Part shown: positions 7,712 to 18,200 of the stretch, piece by piece
Position numbering within the stretch: the first letter of the stretch is position 1
Layout of the letters: every line of letters starts with the position of its first letter
NCBI RefSeq assembly: GCF_002102265.1
Contig: NZ_LQPG01000058.1
Coordinates: forward strand, 1 to 59,201
Length of the DNA stretch: 59,201 bases
Source of the DNA: Mycolicibacter longobardus
GTDB lineage: Bacteria > Actinomycetota > Actinomycetes > Mycobacteriales > Mycobacteriaceae
Direction: 5' to 3'
Translations under genes and position numbers: made by a program
Notes under the pieces: model-generated
The model's database searches: none
Seen by the model: only the letters and a program-made list of their open reading frames with translations
What the model was told of the DNA's origin: nothing

Positions 7712-8530
7712 ATGAGTTCAACTTATCCGACCGCGCTTGTCAAGACGGGGTCGCCTGTGTCGGCCCGTCGGGCGGGCGCACACACGCCTGAGCTGGCTAC
7801 CCAGGTTGATCGACGCGCCGCCGTGATCTCGTTTCGTACGACCACAGGCGATCAGATCCAGACCGCTGATTGGGCGGATGCCGCTGCGGTGCTCTCGGCA
7901 CCGTTGGCCCCGTGGCGGACCTTCCGGTGGTGGTATGGCCAGCAGCACTACTCAGGAACCTACTGGGCGAAGACTCAGAACGACCATGTCATCTACGAGT
8001 CCCGCCTGGAACTGGCACGGCTGCTCTACGCCGATTTCGAACCGGCGGTCACCTCCATTGCGGCCCAACCATTTCTGATCGAAGCCGATGTCGACGGCAA
8101 ACGGCGCCGACACATCCCTGACTTTCTACTCAGTACCCGAAACGGCCCGATTGTCGTCGACGTCAAGCCGCGTCATCGCGTCGGCGTTCCCAAAGTCGCT
8201 TACACCCTGGCCTGGACGCGCCACCTCATCGAGGACCGGGGATGGGACTACGAGGTGTGGAGCGAACCACCACCTGTTGAGCTGAACAACATTCGGTTCC
8301 TGGCCGGCTACCGCGATGAGCAACGGATCAATAGGGACGTCCTGGACGCCGTGAGCCGCCTCGACGTCGAGGGCCTCACTATTGAGCAGGCGATAACAGC
8401 CCATGCCGGCCTGCCTGTTCCACTGGTGCGGTCCGCTCTGTGTCATCTGTTGTGGTGCGGGGCCATCGCCACCGACCTGGATGCACCTCTGCAATCGACT
8501 GCTGTCCTACGCAAAGGACCGAACTCATGA
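7712..8530 (+). CDS. tnsA: Transposition endonuclease TnsA
   Basis: 272 residues. The N-terminal half carries a PD-(D/E)XK nuclease core with candidate residues Glu96 (YESRLE), Asp137 (HIPDFLL), Asp150 and Lys152 (VVDVKP), the layout of Tn7 TnsA. The C-terminal third resembles the TnsA winged-helix part that contacts TnsC. In Tn7, TnsA cuts the non-transferred (5') strands, making transposition cut-and-paste. An intact active site here therefore predicts simple insertion, not cointegrates. It overlaps tnsB by ATGA. Start: ATG at 7712 after AAGGGAC. Confidence 0.88.
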   Translation: MSSTYPTALVKTGSPVSARRAGAHTPELATQVDRRAAVISFRTTTGDQIQTADWADAAAVLSAPLAPWRTFRWWYGQQHYSGTYWAKTQNDHVIYESRLELARLLYADFEPAVTSIAAQPFLIEADVDGKRRRHIPDFLLSTRNGPIVVDVKPRHRVGVPKVAYTLAWTRHLIEDRGWDYEVWSEPPPVELNNIRFLAGYRDEQRINRDVLDAVSRLDVEGLTIEQAITAHAGLPVPLVRSALCHLLWCGAIATDLDAPLQSTAVLRKGPNS

Positions 8531-10668
8531 TGGGCCGCCTCCGCATCGGCCCGGGCAGCCGACTGAGCTTTTATGGCGAGCTGATCGAGATCGTGGAAAT
8601 CCGCACAGGATTCGGTGGTAACAGCGCAATCGTCAAAACGGTTGGTACCGAGCAGATTCGCCGCATTGCCTTGAGCACACTTCTGGCCTACCGCCACGAC
8701 GAGCCCAACGACGAGCCCAACGAATCCGGGTCGTCGGACTGCCTGGAGGATGTGGCCGCCACGATCCTGGCGGTGATCAGTGAGTCGGAACGCGTCCGGA
8801 TCCGGGACTGCGCTGCCCATATCCGCGAGGTCCTCACCGGATACCGCTCTGGCAGCGCAGAAGCGAGCGAAAAGGGCGAGCCCCGGCCGGAGTACGACCC
8901 CGCCCTGCCCCAGACAGACAGGTACAAGGCGAAGGCAGCCGAGCTCGGCGTCAAACTGCGCACCATTCAGCGGATGGTGGCCGCCTTCCGGCAGCACGGG
9001 GAGGCAGGGCTTGTCCAAAGCAAACAGGTGCGGGTTCGCAATCTACCCAGGGTTGACGACCGGTGGCGCGAGGCCGCCATCGAGGTCATGGTGGAACATG
9101 TCGATCAATCCCGGCCCTCGCAGACCGCAGTTATCAAGCATGCTAACGCCCGTGTCATTGCCCGCTACGGTCCCGATGTCGTACCAATCCCAAGTCGCGC
9201 CAGCGCATTTCGCGTCCTAACTGTCCTCGAGGCCAAGTACGCGACCTTTCGGCTCAGCACCAAACGAAACCGGGATATTGCTGAGCGTAATCCGGGAACC
9301 TATGGGAAATTGCGACCGACCCGGCCAGGTGAATACCTGCTGATGGATACCACCAGGCTCGATGTCTTCGCGATGGATCCCCTCACGCTGCGGTGGACCC
9401 AAGTGGAGCTCACCGTGGGCATGGATTGGTACACCCGCTGCATCACCGGCCTGCGCCTGACACCGGTGTCGACGAAGTCGGTGGACGCCGCGATGGTGCT
9501 ATACCAGTGCTACCGGCCGCCGGCCGCGCCCGCCAGCTGGCCGAAAGAAGCGACCTGGCCCGAACACGGCATCCCTCGATCGGTACTGCTTGACGTCGAT
9601 GCGATCGACCGTGACGGCACTCGCGCCGCTTGGCCGGCGATCGTTCCCGAAAGCCTGATTGTCGACCACGGCAAAATCTACGTCTCCGAGCACCTGACGA
9701 GTGTGTGCCAGCGCATGCAGATCTCGATCCAACCCGCACGATTGCGTATGGGGCGTGACAAGGGTCCCGTCGAACGGTTCTTCCTCACTATTAGACACGA
9801 CCTGCTCCAGTACCTCCCCGGCTATAAAGGCCCGGATATCCATTCCCGCGGCCTGGCCCCGGAACATGAGGCGCACTTCTACATCGATGAACTCGAGGCG
9901 ATCATCCGAGAGTGGATTGCGGTGGTGTACCACCGACGACCTCACGACGGACTGGTCGAGCCAGGACTTCCAGGATTGGACCTGTCCCCGGCGACCATGT
10001 TCGAGCACGGTCTTGCCCGCGCCGGCTACATCGAGGCCCCGCAAGACCCCGATCTTGCCTACGAATTCCTCGCAGTCGAGAAGCGCACCATCCAGCATTA
10101 CGGCGTCGAGGTCGGTGGCCGCCGGTACAACGGGCCATCCTTGGACCCGTACCGCGGCCAGCGCAGCCCCTACCCCGGTGGGCGATGGCCAGTCCACCGC
10201 CATCCCGACGACATCAGCTGCGTCCACTTCCGCGACCCGAGCGATCAAAAGTGGCACACCCTGATGTGGGAGCACGCACCAGCGCTCACAGCGCCCTTTG
10301 GCGACGATGCCCTCGCCTTCGCCCGCAGCCTGGCACGCAAGAAATACACCTACCCCAATGACGAGCTCGCGATGGAGCTCCTACTGGAACGGTGGAACCT
10401 CGGACTGGGCAAAGCCCCGACCGAACGACGCCTGGCCTTGCGCCAATCCCGCGAAGACGAATTGCTCTGTGCCACGACAGGCAGCACGCAGCAATTGGTG
10501 CAGGCGCTGTCATCCGTGCAACAGGCACTGCCGGATCAGACCCCTGTGGAGGATGCGGACGGCACCGGCCGCCCCCCAGTTGAACCGCCGTCCGAGGACG
10601 ACTGCGGAGACGACGACAGCAGCGATGACCCTGACGACTTCTACGCCACCGCATGGGAGGACGCATGA
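8527..10668 (+). CDS. tnsB: DDE transposase TnsB
   Basis: 713 residues. The N-terminus has helix-turn-helix segments, including the region KAAELGVKLRTIQRMVAAFR. An RNase H-like integrase core follows with Asp274 (LLMDTTRL), Asp380 (LIVDHGKI) and Glu416 (GPVERFF). The 35-residue gap between the last two is the D-35-E spacing. A Mu-type C-terminal domain and an acidic Asp/Glu-rich tail end the protein; in Tn7 the TnsB tail touches TnsC. Start: the ATG at 8527 overlaps the tnsA stop; a longer in-frame reading exists upstream but lies inside tnsA. It binds the transposon ends and joins the 3' strands to target DNA. Confidence 0.9.
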   Translation: MMGRLRIGPGSRLSFYGELIEIVEIRTGFGGNSAIVKTVGTEQIRRIALSTLLAYRHDEPNDEPNESGSSDCLEDVAATILAVISESERVRIRDCAAHIREVLTGYRSGSAEASEKGEPRPEYDPALPQTDRYKAKAAELGVKLRTIQRMVAAFRQHGEAGLVQSKQVRVRNLPRVDDRWREAAIEVMVEHVDQSRPSQTAVIKHANARVIARYGPDVVPIPSRASAFRVLTVLEAKYATFRLSTKRNRDIAERNPGTYGKLRPTRPGEYLLMDTTRLDVFAMDPLTLRWTQVELTVGMDWYTRCITGLRLTPVSTKSVDAAMVLYQCYRPPAAPASWPKEATWPEHGIPRSVLLDVDAIDRDGTRAAWPAIVPESLIVDHGKIYVSEHLTSVCQRMQISIQPARLRMGRDKGPVERFFLTIRHDLLQYLPGYKGPDIHSRGLAPEHEAHFYIDELEAIIREWIAVVYHRRPHDGLVEPGLPGLDLSPATMFEHGLARAGYIEAPQDPDLAYEFLAVEKRTIQHYGVEVGGRRYNGPSLDPYRGQRSPYPGGRWPVHRHPDDISCVHFRDPSDQKWHTLMWEHAPALTAPFGDDALAFARSLARKKYTYPNDELAMELLLERWNLGLGKAPTERRLALRQSREDELLCATTGSTQQLVQALSSVQQALPDQTPVEDADGTGRPPVEPPSEDDCGDDDSSDDPDDFYATAWEDA

Positions 10669-11789
10669 CCGCCTCGGTGCAGCCGCCGCCACACCCGGCG
10701 AACCTGGACAATCTCACGCTGGCGCGCAACGAAGGATTCTTCGCTTTCGCCGAGGCCCCGGTGCTGACCCGTCCCGAACCGCTGACCCGGGCAGGGATCA
10801 AGGCACTCGGCGAGGCCGCGCTGATCGACTACAACGCCCAACGACGCACCTGGCACGCCAACCTCGGACCCTTGCGGACACCGCAACTCGCCGAGCTGCA
10901 CGAACAACTCTGGGACATCGTCGACAGCAACCATCAAACCGGCGACAAACCCAAAAGCGCTGTCGCCATTGACGGATACCCCGGACTGGGGAAGACCACC
11001 GCAGCCCTAGCCTTCGCCCGCGACTTCCACCGCCGCGAAATCACCGAACGCGGATCGGCAACGCCAGGAGGGCACCGGCGAATCCCCGTCTGTCGGGTGG
11101 GCTTGACCGGCAACACCGGCATGGTCGATTTCAACCGAGCCATGCTCGACTACTTCGGCCACCCCGGCACCCATCGCGGGACCGCCGCGCAGTTGGCCCA
11201 CCGAGCCCTGGACTGCGTACTGGCCTGCCAAACCCGCCTGTTGATGATCGACGACCTGCACTTCCTGCGCTGGCGCAACACCCAAGGTGTGGAAATCAGC
11301 AACCACTTCAAATACATCGCCAACGAATTCCCGGTCACCATCATCTATATCGGCGTTGGGCTGACCAAGCACGGGCTGTTCTCGGAGGGGTCGTCCTACC
11401 AGGATGCGATCATCGCCCAAACAGGCAGGCGTACAACAAAGCTCGGGATGGACGCATTCACCATCAAGACCAAGGCAGAGCGCAAACGATGGCGTGATCT
11501 CCTGTTGACCCTGGAGCGCCGGATTGTCCTGGCCGACAGTCACCCGGGCATGCTGGCCGATGAGCTCTCCGACTACCTGTATGCCCGATCCACCGGGCAT
11601 ATCGGATCACTGATCACGCTGGTCAACCGGGGCTGCCAACGCGCCGTGCGGACCGGATCCGAACGGCTTACCCGAGACCTACTCGACCGGGTGAAAAACG
11701 ACGAAGCCTCAGAGAAGGCCCGCCAGGAACTGCAGTCTGCACTGCAAGCCGGCAAGCTCACCACGCGAGTCAGCGTGCGAGCGTCATGA
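10665..11789 (+). CDS. tnsC: AAA+ transposition regulator TnsC/TniB
   Basis: 374 residues. Walker A GYPGLGKT lies at 104-111 and Walker B LLMIDDLHF at about 192-200, within an AAA+ domain of the TniB/TnsC family. In this family the ATPase forms rings or filaments on target DNA, links the TniQ/TnsD target selector to the transposase and mediates target immunity. Start: ATG at 10665, 5 bp after GGAGG and overlapping the tnsB stop (ATGA). The stop overlaps tnsD in the same way, so all four proteins are probably made in fixed ratio. Confidence 0.9.
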   Translation: MTASVQPPPHPANLDNLTLARNEGFFAFAEAPVLTRPEPLTRAGIKALGEAALIDYNAQRRTWHANLGPLRTPQLAELHEQLWDIVDSNHQTGDKPKSAVAIDGYPGLGKTTAALAFARDFHRREITERGSATPGGHRRIPVCRVGLTGNTGMVDFNRAMLDYFGHPGTHRGTAAQLAHRALDCVLACQTRLLMIDDLHFLRWRNTQGVEISNHFKYIANEFPVTIIYIGVGLTKHGLFSEGSSYQDAIIAQTGRRTTKLGMDAFTIKTKAERKRWRDLLLTLERRIVLADSHPGMLADELSDYLYARSTGHIGSLITLVNRGCQRAVRTGSERLTRDLLDRVKNDEASEKARQELQSALQAGKLTTRVSVRAS

Positions 11790-14071
11790 CCGACATCCGA
11801 CGCATCCCCATCAATGTCGATCCGATTGCCGGCGAAGCACTCGACTCCTGGCTGGAAGCACTCGGGCACCGCACCCACACCAGCTGGGGCGATCTCCGCG
11901 TAGCGGTCCACCTGACCGAGCCAGCGCTTCACTCGGTGCCCCGCTGGATGATCAGACTGACCCCGAATCAGCAGACCGCCCTGCATGCGGCCACCGCGGT
12001 GAACTCGACAGTCCTGTCGGCAATGACGTTGTCGCACTACGACGGCCGAGCGGCAGCGGTGATAAAGACTCCTACCCGCTTGGACACCACCTTCCCTTGG
12101 GGGCCGCGGCCCGGCTCGCGCTACTGCCCGCATTGCCTGGCCGAGTCCGGTGGCCGCTGGAAGCTGGCCTGGAGACTTGGATGGACCTTTACCTGCCTCG
12201 AACACAGGTGTTTGCTCGCCGACGCCTGCCCTGCCTGCGGTGTCCGCCCCCGAATCCGGCAGTTAGCCGCTGACGGCATCCCACGACCGGGACACTGCGC
12301 AGCACCGGCGGACAATCGCACAACCCGGGCCGAACGGTGCGGAGCGGATCTGAGCACCGCTGAAGTCCTCACCTTCGACAACGACGAGCATCGCGTCCTG
12401 CGTGCCCAACGCCGAATCAACGACATCATCACCGCAGATGTCGTCACCAGCGGTGTCTATGCCCACGATCCGCAACAACCAGCCAAGGTGCTCGCCGACA
12501 TACGGGCAATCGCCGTCAAAGCGCTCACTTATGCCAGCCCACCGGAACTCGAACCGATCATCGGCAAGGATCTGCTCACCGCCTACCAGCTGGACCATCC
12601 ACAACTGCCGACCGCACGGGCGGCGAGTCCCAGGAAGTCACTCGTTGTACAGGCGCCGACGGCTGCGAGCGTAACCGTCGCGGGCGCCCTCACCGCACTA
12701 CAGGCTCTCGACCAACGAGATGTACAAACCGCAGGCGACTCACTGCGGTGGCTGATCACCGCGATCCGCTCACGCGGCGCCCACTCGTCCACTACGCGCC
12801 TGGCGTGGACGGGAGGCATCGCTGGCGCTGCCCAACTTGCAGCACTAGGCCCGAGCCTCAAACCCAGCGAACAACTCCGATTCCGCACCACCAGCAACTG
12901 GCCGGCTTTCCCGACCCGAACATTGGGTTGCATCACCGAGGTTGACAAGCTCCCCACCTCACTCTGGCAGAACGTCGCCCTACGGTTGACCGTCCCCGGG
13001 AGTCATCTGCGTCAGCTGCGACCGGCGCTCTCGGCCGCAGTATTGCTCATCGACACAAAGACGAAACTGTCGCCGCTGGCCCGCAGCATAAGCAGCCCAC
13101 TCGACGACCATGGGGTCTCGCGCGCTCTGCAGCTCCTCAACCAACACGCCAACTGGATCGATATCAGCAAGGCCCTGCTGTCCCTGGTTGAACACCTCGC
13201 CCAATCAACGGTCCCGATCAACTACTCACGCCGCCGCCGTCTTGACTACCGCGAGTTGCTGCCCGACGACACCTGGCTGCGCATCTGCCGCGAAACCGGC
13301 GCCACCAGCCGCGGGCCGGCCCGCGCCCAGGTGGCCCGAGCCTATTTGCAAGAACGCATCTCCAGCATGCCGGTCGGTAGCGAGAACATCAGCCCCGCTC
13401 TACGGACCAAAATCGCCGACTTCCCCTACTACCTCACCGCCGAGCTCAGCTACGCGCTCGATCACGTCGCACTGGAATTCCTTGCCGAGCAGGGGGTCCG
13501 GGACGAACCAGTACATTTCGAGCCAGACACAGACTTCCTGGAGGGCCTACGTCTGCCGGGCCAGAATCCCGACCACGTCGATCTCGACGCTCTGCACCGC
13601 GGCATCCAGCAGGGGCTGTTCCTCGGCCACGCCGCCGAAGATGCCGGCACAGACCTCGACACCGCCCGCTACCTCCTCACCTGCCACCCAACCCCATCGG
13701 CCGCCACCGACCTCAACGCCTACCGCCGCGCCAAAGAGGCCTACCCACGCGAGGCCTTCATCGAGCAGTACGCACTCTGCGGGTTGAGCCTTGCCGAGAT
13801 CGCCGACCAGGCTGGTGTCAGCCGACAGACCATCGCGCGCCTGGCCGCCGACTACCAGATCGAGACACGCAAACCCGGCCGAGCAACCAAGCACACCGTT
13901 GACCCCGACTGGCTCTACACCCAATACGTCACCCATCAACGCCCGCTACCCGACCTCGCCCGCGAACGCGGCGTCAGCACGACAACGATGGCTCGATGGG
14001 CGAAAACCCATGGTGTACCCCTACGGACACGGGGAGGAGCGGCCAGGAATAAGGCCAAGATCGCCACCTGA
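11786..14071 (+). CDS. tnsD: Target-site selector TnsD (TniQ family)
   Basis: 761 residues, much longer than a minimal TniQ and in the range of site-specific TnsD proteins. The TniQ domain occupies about the first 160 residues and carries zinc ligands Cys114, Cys117, Cys137, His140, Cys148 and Cys151. The long middle part has no family I recognise. The C-terminus has two helix-turn-helix units, near 660-690 (LSLAEIADQAGVSRQTIARL) and 725-750 (PDLARERGVSTTTMARWAK), suited to sequence-specific DNA binding. I infer that it recognises the 3' end of dnaB. The last 45 codons are duplicated at 14524-14662. Confidence 0.87.
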   Translation: MTDIRRIPINVDPIAGEALDSWLEALGHRTHTSWGDLRVAVHLTEPALHSVPRWMIRLTPNQQTALHAATAVNSTVLSAMTLSHYDGRAAAVIKTPTRLDTTFPWGPRPGSRYCPHCLAESGGRWKLAWRLGWTFTCLEHRCLLADACPACGVRPRIRQLAADGIPRPGHCAAPADNRTTRAERCGADLSTAEVLTFDNDEHRVLRAQRRINDIITADVVTSGVYAHDPQQPAKVLADIRAIAVKALTYASPPELEPIIGKDLLTAYQLDHPQLPTARAASPRKSLVVQAPTAASVTVAGALTALQALDQRDVQTAGDSLRWLITAIRSRGAHSSTTRLAWTGGIAGAAQLAALGPSLKPSEQLRFRTTSNWPAFPTRTLGCITEVDKLPTSLWQNVALRLTVPGSHLRQLRPALSAAVLLIDTKTKLSPLARSISSPLDDHGVSRALQLLNQHANWIDISKALLSLVEHLAQSTVPINYSRRRRLDYRELLPDDTWLRICRETGATSRGPARAQVARAYLQERISSMPVGSENISPALRTKIADFPYYLTAELSYALDHVALEFLAEQGVRDEPVHFEPDTDFLEGLRLPGQNPDHVDLDALHRGIQQGLFLGHAAEDAGTDLDTARYLLTCHPTPSAATDLNAYRRAKEAYPREAFIEQYALCGLSLAEIADQAGVSRQTIARLAADYQIETRKPGRATKHTVDPDWLYTQYVTHQRPLPDLARERGVSTTTMARWAKTHGVPLRTRGGAARNKAKIAT

Positions 14072-14134
14072 CTCGGCGCCATTGGCTGCACCGAATGCCG
14101 CGTCCTACGCTGCGAGCAGGACAGGAGTAAATCG

Positions 14135-14470
14135 ATGAGCAGCTATACCGACCGTCGCGCGCAGGTTCTGGCTGATCTCACCCCCGAGGATCGGGCCGTT
14201 TTCGATGAGGCCTACGCGACCGCCAGCGTGGTAATCGAGTTGGCCGAAACCGCCTACCGTGCACGCGAAGCCGCCGGACTAACTCAAGTCGAACTGGCCC
14301 GCAAGATGGGCGTCACCCAGTCAGCGATTACCGCCATCGAATCCGGCGTCCGTACCCCTACGTTCGAGCTGCTCGAACGACTTGCTCGTGCCTGCGGCCA
14401 ACGACTCACGATCACGATCGACGCGGCCTCAGCGCGGTATCCGGGGACTGCCCCCGGCCAGGTTGACTAG
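14135..14470 (+). CDS. XRE-family regulator, HigA/antitoxin-like
   Basis: 111 residues with a C-terminal helix-turn-helix at about 45-100 (REAAGLTQVELARKMGVTQS, AITAIESGVRTPTFELLERL). The layout resembles the HTH antitoxin half of HigBA/RelE-type modules, but no toxin gene adjoins it. It is 63 bp downstream of tnsD and is followed by a copy of the tnsD 3' end, so it appears to have been inserted between two tnsD tails. Confidence 0.75.
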   Translation: MSSYTDRRAQVLADLTPEDRAVFDEAYATASVVIELAETAYRAREAAGLTQVELARKMGVTQSAITAIESGVRTPTFELLERLARACGQRLTITIDAASARYPGTAPGQVD

Positions 14471-14523
14471 ACGAGCCCGCCGCCTCACGGACCGCTTACC
14501 GCCAAGTGCATTCGGAAGTCCGT

Positions 14524-14662
14524 CACCCGTGAACGCCCACTACCGGATCTCGCCCGCGAACGCGGCGTCAGCACCACCACCATGGCCCGATGGGCGAAAA
14601 CCTACGGAGTACCGTTGCGACCGCGCGGAGGCGCCAGGAATAGCGCACAGGTCGCCACATGA
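14524..14662 (+). pseudogene. Duplicated 3' fragment of tnsD/tniQ
   Basis: This stretch encodes ERPLPDLARERGVSTTTMAR, then WAKTYGVPL and a stop. It matches the last 45 codons of tnsD (13933-14071) with only a few amino-acid changes. No start codon or upstream half is present. The similarity is below identity, which suggests the tail of a diverged second tnsD allele left by recombination, not a recent duplication. Confidence 0.85.
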
Positions 14663-14693
14663 CGCCGATGACGCAGGCAAAACGCCACGGGCC

Positions 14694-15023
14694 TCAGGCG
14701 AAACTCCCGGCCCGCTCATTGGCAATCGCATCGAGCACTTCGCGGGTCCGCCGCCGTCGGATGAGATCCGCAGGCCGACGGTCACCAAGGTTGGGGTTCA
14801 GCCCGACGAGCCAGCGCTGAGCGTTCTCGATCGAATGCAGCTGCAACAGGTGGGCCATAACGACTTCGAGAAGGTCCACCCGCTCCGCGTTGACCCCATC
14901 GATTGCATCGCCGTCCTGCCACCGCGCGACCTGTGCGGCGTCCACCCCAAGTAGCTCCGCGAGACGCCGCGAGCCGAAGTCACGGCTGAGCGCGGTCACC
15001 TTCTGCTCCGTGGGTACCGGCAT
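14694..15023 (-). CDS. Orphan MbcA/ParS/Xre-type antitoxin
   Basis: 109 residues. The N-terminal half is an Xre-like helix-turn-helix (RDFGSRRLAELLGVDAAQVA). The C-terminal half (LLEVVMAHL..., LVGLNPNLGDRRPADLI) has the toxin-binding fold of DUF2384 antitoxins such as MbcA, which neutralise RES-domain NAD-degrading toxins. No RES gene adjoins it on either side. It may be an immunity-type solo antitoxin or the remains of a pair. It reads toward the tnsD fragment, divergent from the restriction gene. Confidence 0.7.
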   Translation of the reverse strand: MPVPTEQKVTALSRDFGSRRLAELLGVDAAQVARWQDGDAIDGVNAERVDLLEVVMAHLLQLHSIENAQRWLVGLNPNLGDRRPADLIRRRRTREVLDAIANERAGSFA

Positions 15024-15278
15024 AACCCAACGCTAGCCCGCGTCGTCATTGCGGGCGACCTGGTAGGCATCGCAGGGTACGGCAACCACAGTCGCTCCGT
15101 CGCTCGGCAACGACAGCTACCCGCTGGCCCTGTCACCCCCACCGCGGATACTCCACGCCATGCCGACTGGTTCCCCAGGCCGAGGGTCTTGCCGCCGATC
15201 CGACGTGATCGAGCAAGGTGGCCTCGGGCGATTGCCTAAGGTCTGTAGACGCAACTATCGACAGCTGAAGGCGCAGGC

Positions 15279-18200
15279 ATGGGTTCCATTCACGAGGTGA
15301 TCGAGGCGTTCCGCAAGGCGCCGTCGAACTCCGAGCGTGGCACGAAGTTCGAGCAGCTGATGGTGCGCTACTTCGAGTTGGACCCGATGCTGGCCCAGCA
15401 GTACGACGCGGTATGGCGCTGGGTCGACTGGCCCGGCCGCGCAGGCAAAGCCGACACCGGGATCGACCTGGTGGCCCGCGAACGCGACACCGGCGATTAC
15501 ACGGCGATTCAGTGCAAGTTCTACGAGCCCACCCACACCCTGGCCAAGGGTGATATCGACTCATTTTTCACCGCATCGGGCAAGACCGCGTTCACCAACC
15601 GGGTGATCATCTCCACCACCGACCGGTGGGGCAAGAACGCCGAGGCCGCCTTGGATGATCAGACCAAACCGGTGCAGCGCATCGGGATGGCCGAGATCGC
15701 CGAATCGCCGATCGACTGGGACATCGCCTGGCCCGCCGGTGACCTGCACGTTGACCTATCGCCGGCGCTGAAACACCAGCCGCGACCGCATCAGGAACAG
15801 GCCATCGACGCGGTGTTCCGCGGGTTCGCCGCCGGCAACGAGCGCGGCAAGTTGATCATGGCCTGCGGCACCGGCAAGACCTTCACCGCACTCAAGATCG
15901 CTGAACGCACCGCCACCGACAATGGCGGCGCGGCGCGCATCCTCTTCCTGGTTCCGTCGATCTCCCTGCTGAGCCAGACGCTGCGAGCTTGGACTGCTCA
16001 AACCGAGCTGGACTTGCGGGCCTTCGCGGTCTGCTCGGACACCAAGGTCTCGCGCACCGTCGAGGACTACAACGTCCACGACGTACCCATCCCGGTCACC
16101 ACCGATCCACAGCGCCTTGCCGATGAGATGGCGCACCGCAAGCGTGCCAAGGGTCTGACGGTGGTGTTCTCCACCTACCAGTCCCTGTCGGTGGTGGCGG
16201 AGGCGCAGAAGCTCGGGGTCGATGAGTTCGACCTGGTGATCTGCGACGAGGCCCACCGCACCACCGGCGTCACCTTGGCCGGCGATGACGAATCGAACTT
16301 CGTGCGCATCCACGACGCCGACTACCTCAAGGCGCAGCGCCGGCTGTACATGACGGCCACACCGCGCATCTTCACCGACGCGGTGAAAGACAAGGCCGCC
16401 GCGCATTCGGCCGAGCTGGCGACGATGGACAGCGAAGAAATTTACGGCCCGGAGTTTCACCGGCTGTCGTTCGGCGACGCCGTGGAGCGTGGCCTGCTCA
16501 CCGACTACAAGGTGCTGGTGCTGACCATCGACGAATCGGTGATCGCACCTGGACTGCAACGCCAACTGTCGGCGATCGACGGGGAGCTGACCCTTGATGA
16601 CGCCTCCAAACTGGTCGGCTGCTGGAACGGATTGGCCAAACGCGCCGGAACCGGACCCGACGGCAGCGGCTTCGCTCCCGGTGAAGTGCCGATGCGCCGC
16701 GCAGTGGCGTTCGCCCGGGACATCAAAAGTTCCAAGCAGGTCGCCGAGATGTTCCCGATCGTGGTCACCCGCTACCAGCAACTGCTTGATGAGCACGAAA
16801 ACGATGGCCAACACGTCGAGGCCACCAACCGCGGCTTGACCTGCGCGGTGCACCACGTCGACGGCACCTTCAACGCCCTCCAACGCAACGCCGAGCTGAC
16901 GTGGCTGAAGGGCGTTGTCGCCGAAGACGAATGCCGCATCCTCACCAACGCCCGCTGCCTGTCCGAAGGCGTCGATGTTCCTGCGTTGGACGCGGTGCTG
17001 TTTCTGCACCCGCGCAATTCGGTCGTGGACGTGGTGCAGTCAGTCGGGCGGGTGATGCGCAAAGCCGACAACAAGGACTACGGCTACGTGATCCTGCCCG
17101 TCGCGGTCCCCCAAGGAGTCGAACCGTCGACCGCACTCGGCGACAACCAGCGGTTCAAGGTGGTCTGGCAGGTCCTCAACGCGCTGCGGTCGCACGATGA
17201 ACGCTTCGATGCGATGGTCAACTCGATTGCCCTCAACAATGACACCGACAAGAAGGGCGGTGTTGGGACCAACAAGCTGCTCGGCGGCCACATCGGCCCC
17301 ATTCTCGACCACATCAGCGACCAGGACGACCTGGACGCCGATCGTGCACAGCAGATGGCCCTGTTCTCGCTATCGGCGTGGCAGGAGGCGATCTATGCCC
17401 GCATCGTCGACAAGGTCGGCACCCGCACCTACTGGGAGCAGTGGGCCGCTGACGTCGCCGACATCGCCTCAGCTCTGGTCACCCGGATCACCGCGATCCT
17501 CGACGGCGCGGACGGGGCGGCCACCGAAGCGTTCGGCCACTTCCTGCAGGGCCTGCGGGACAACCTCAACGACTCCATCACCGAAGCCGACGCGGTGAGC
17601 ATGCTCGCCCAGCATCTGATCACCAAGCCGGTATTCGATGCCCTATTCGCCGGCCACGACTTCGCTTCGCACAACCCGGTGTCGCGCACCATGCAGAAGA
17701 TGGTCGACACGCTCGGCGGCACCGGACTGGAAGCCGAAACCGCCCGACTCGAAGGGTTCTACGAATCGGTGCGCCGTCGCGCAGCCGAAGTGAGCAGCGC
17801 CGAAGGCAAGCAGGCGATCATTGCCGAGCTTTACGAGAAGTTCTTCCGCATCGGTTTCAAGAAGCAGGCCGAAGCGTTGGGCATCGTCTACACCCCCACC
17901 GAGATAGTTGACTTCATCCTCCGCGCGACCGACATCGTGTCTCGCCAGCACTTCGGCCGCGGCCTGACCGATGAGGGCGTGCACATCCTCGACGGGTTCA
18001 CCGGCACCGGCACCTTCGTCACCCGCCTGCTGCAATCGGAGCTGATCACCGCGCAGGACCTAAAGCGCAAATACTCAACCGAGCTGCACGCCAACGAGAT
18101 CATGCTGCTGGCCTACTACATCGCCGCGGTCAACATCGAGACCACCTACCACGCCCTGGCGGGCAAAACCGCCGACACTGACGACTACGAGCCGTTCCCC

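Noticed and set aside
15756..17009. 417-codon minus-strand frame inside the type ISP gene
   Set aside because: It lies wholly within the helicase region of the restriction enzyme and has the composition of an antisense shadow.
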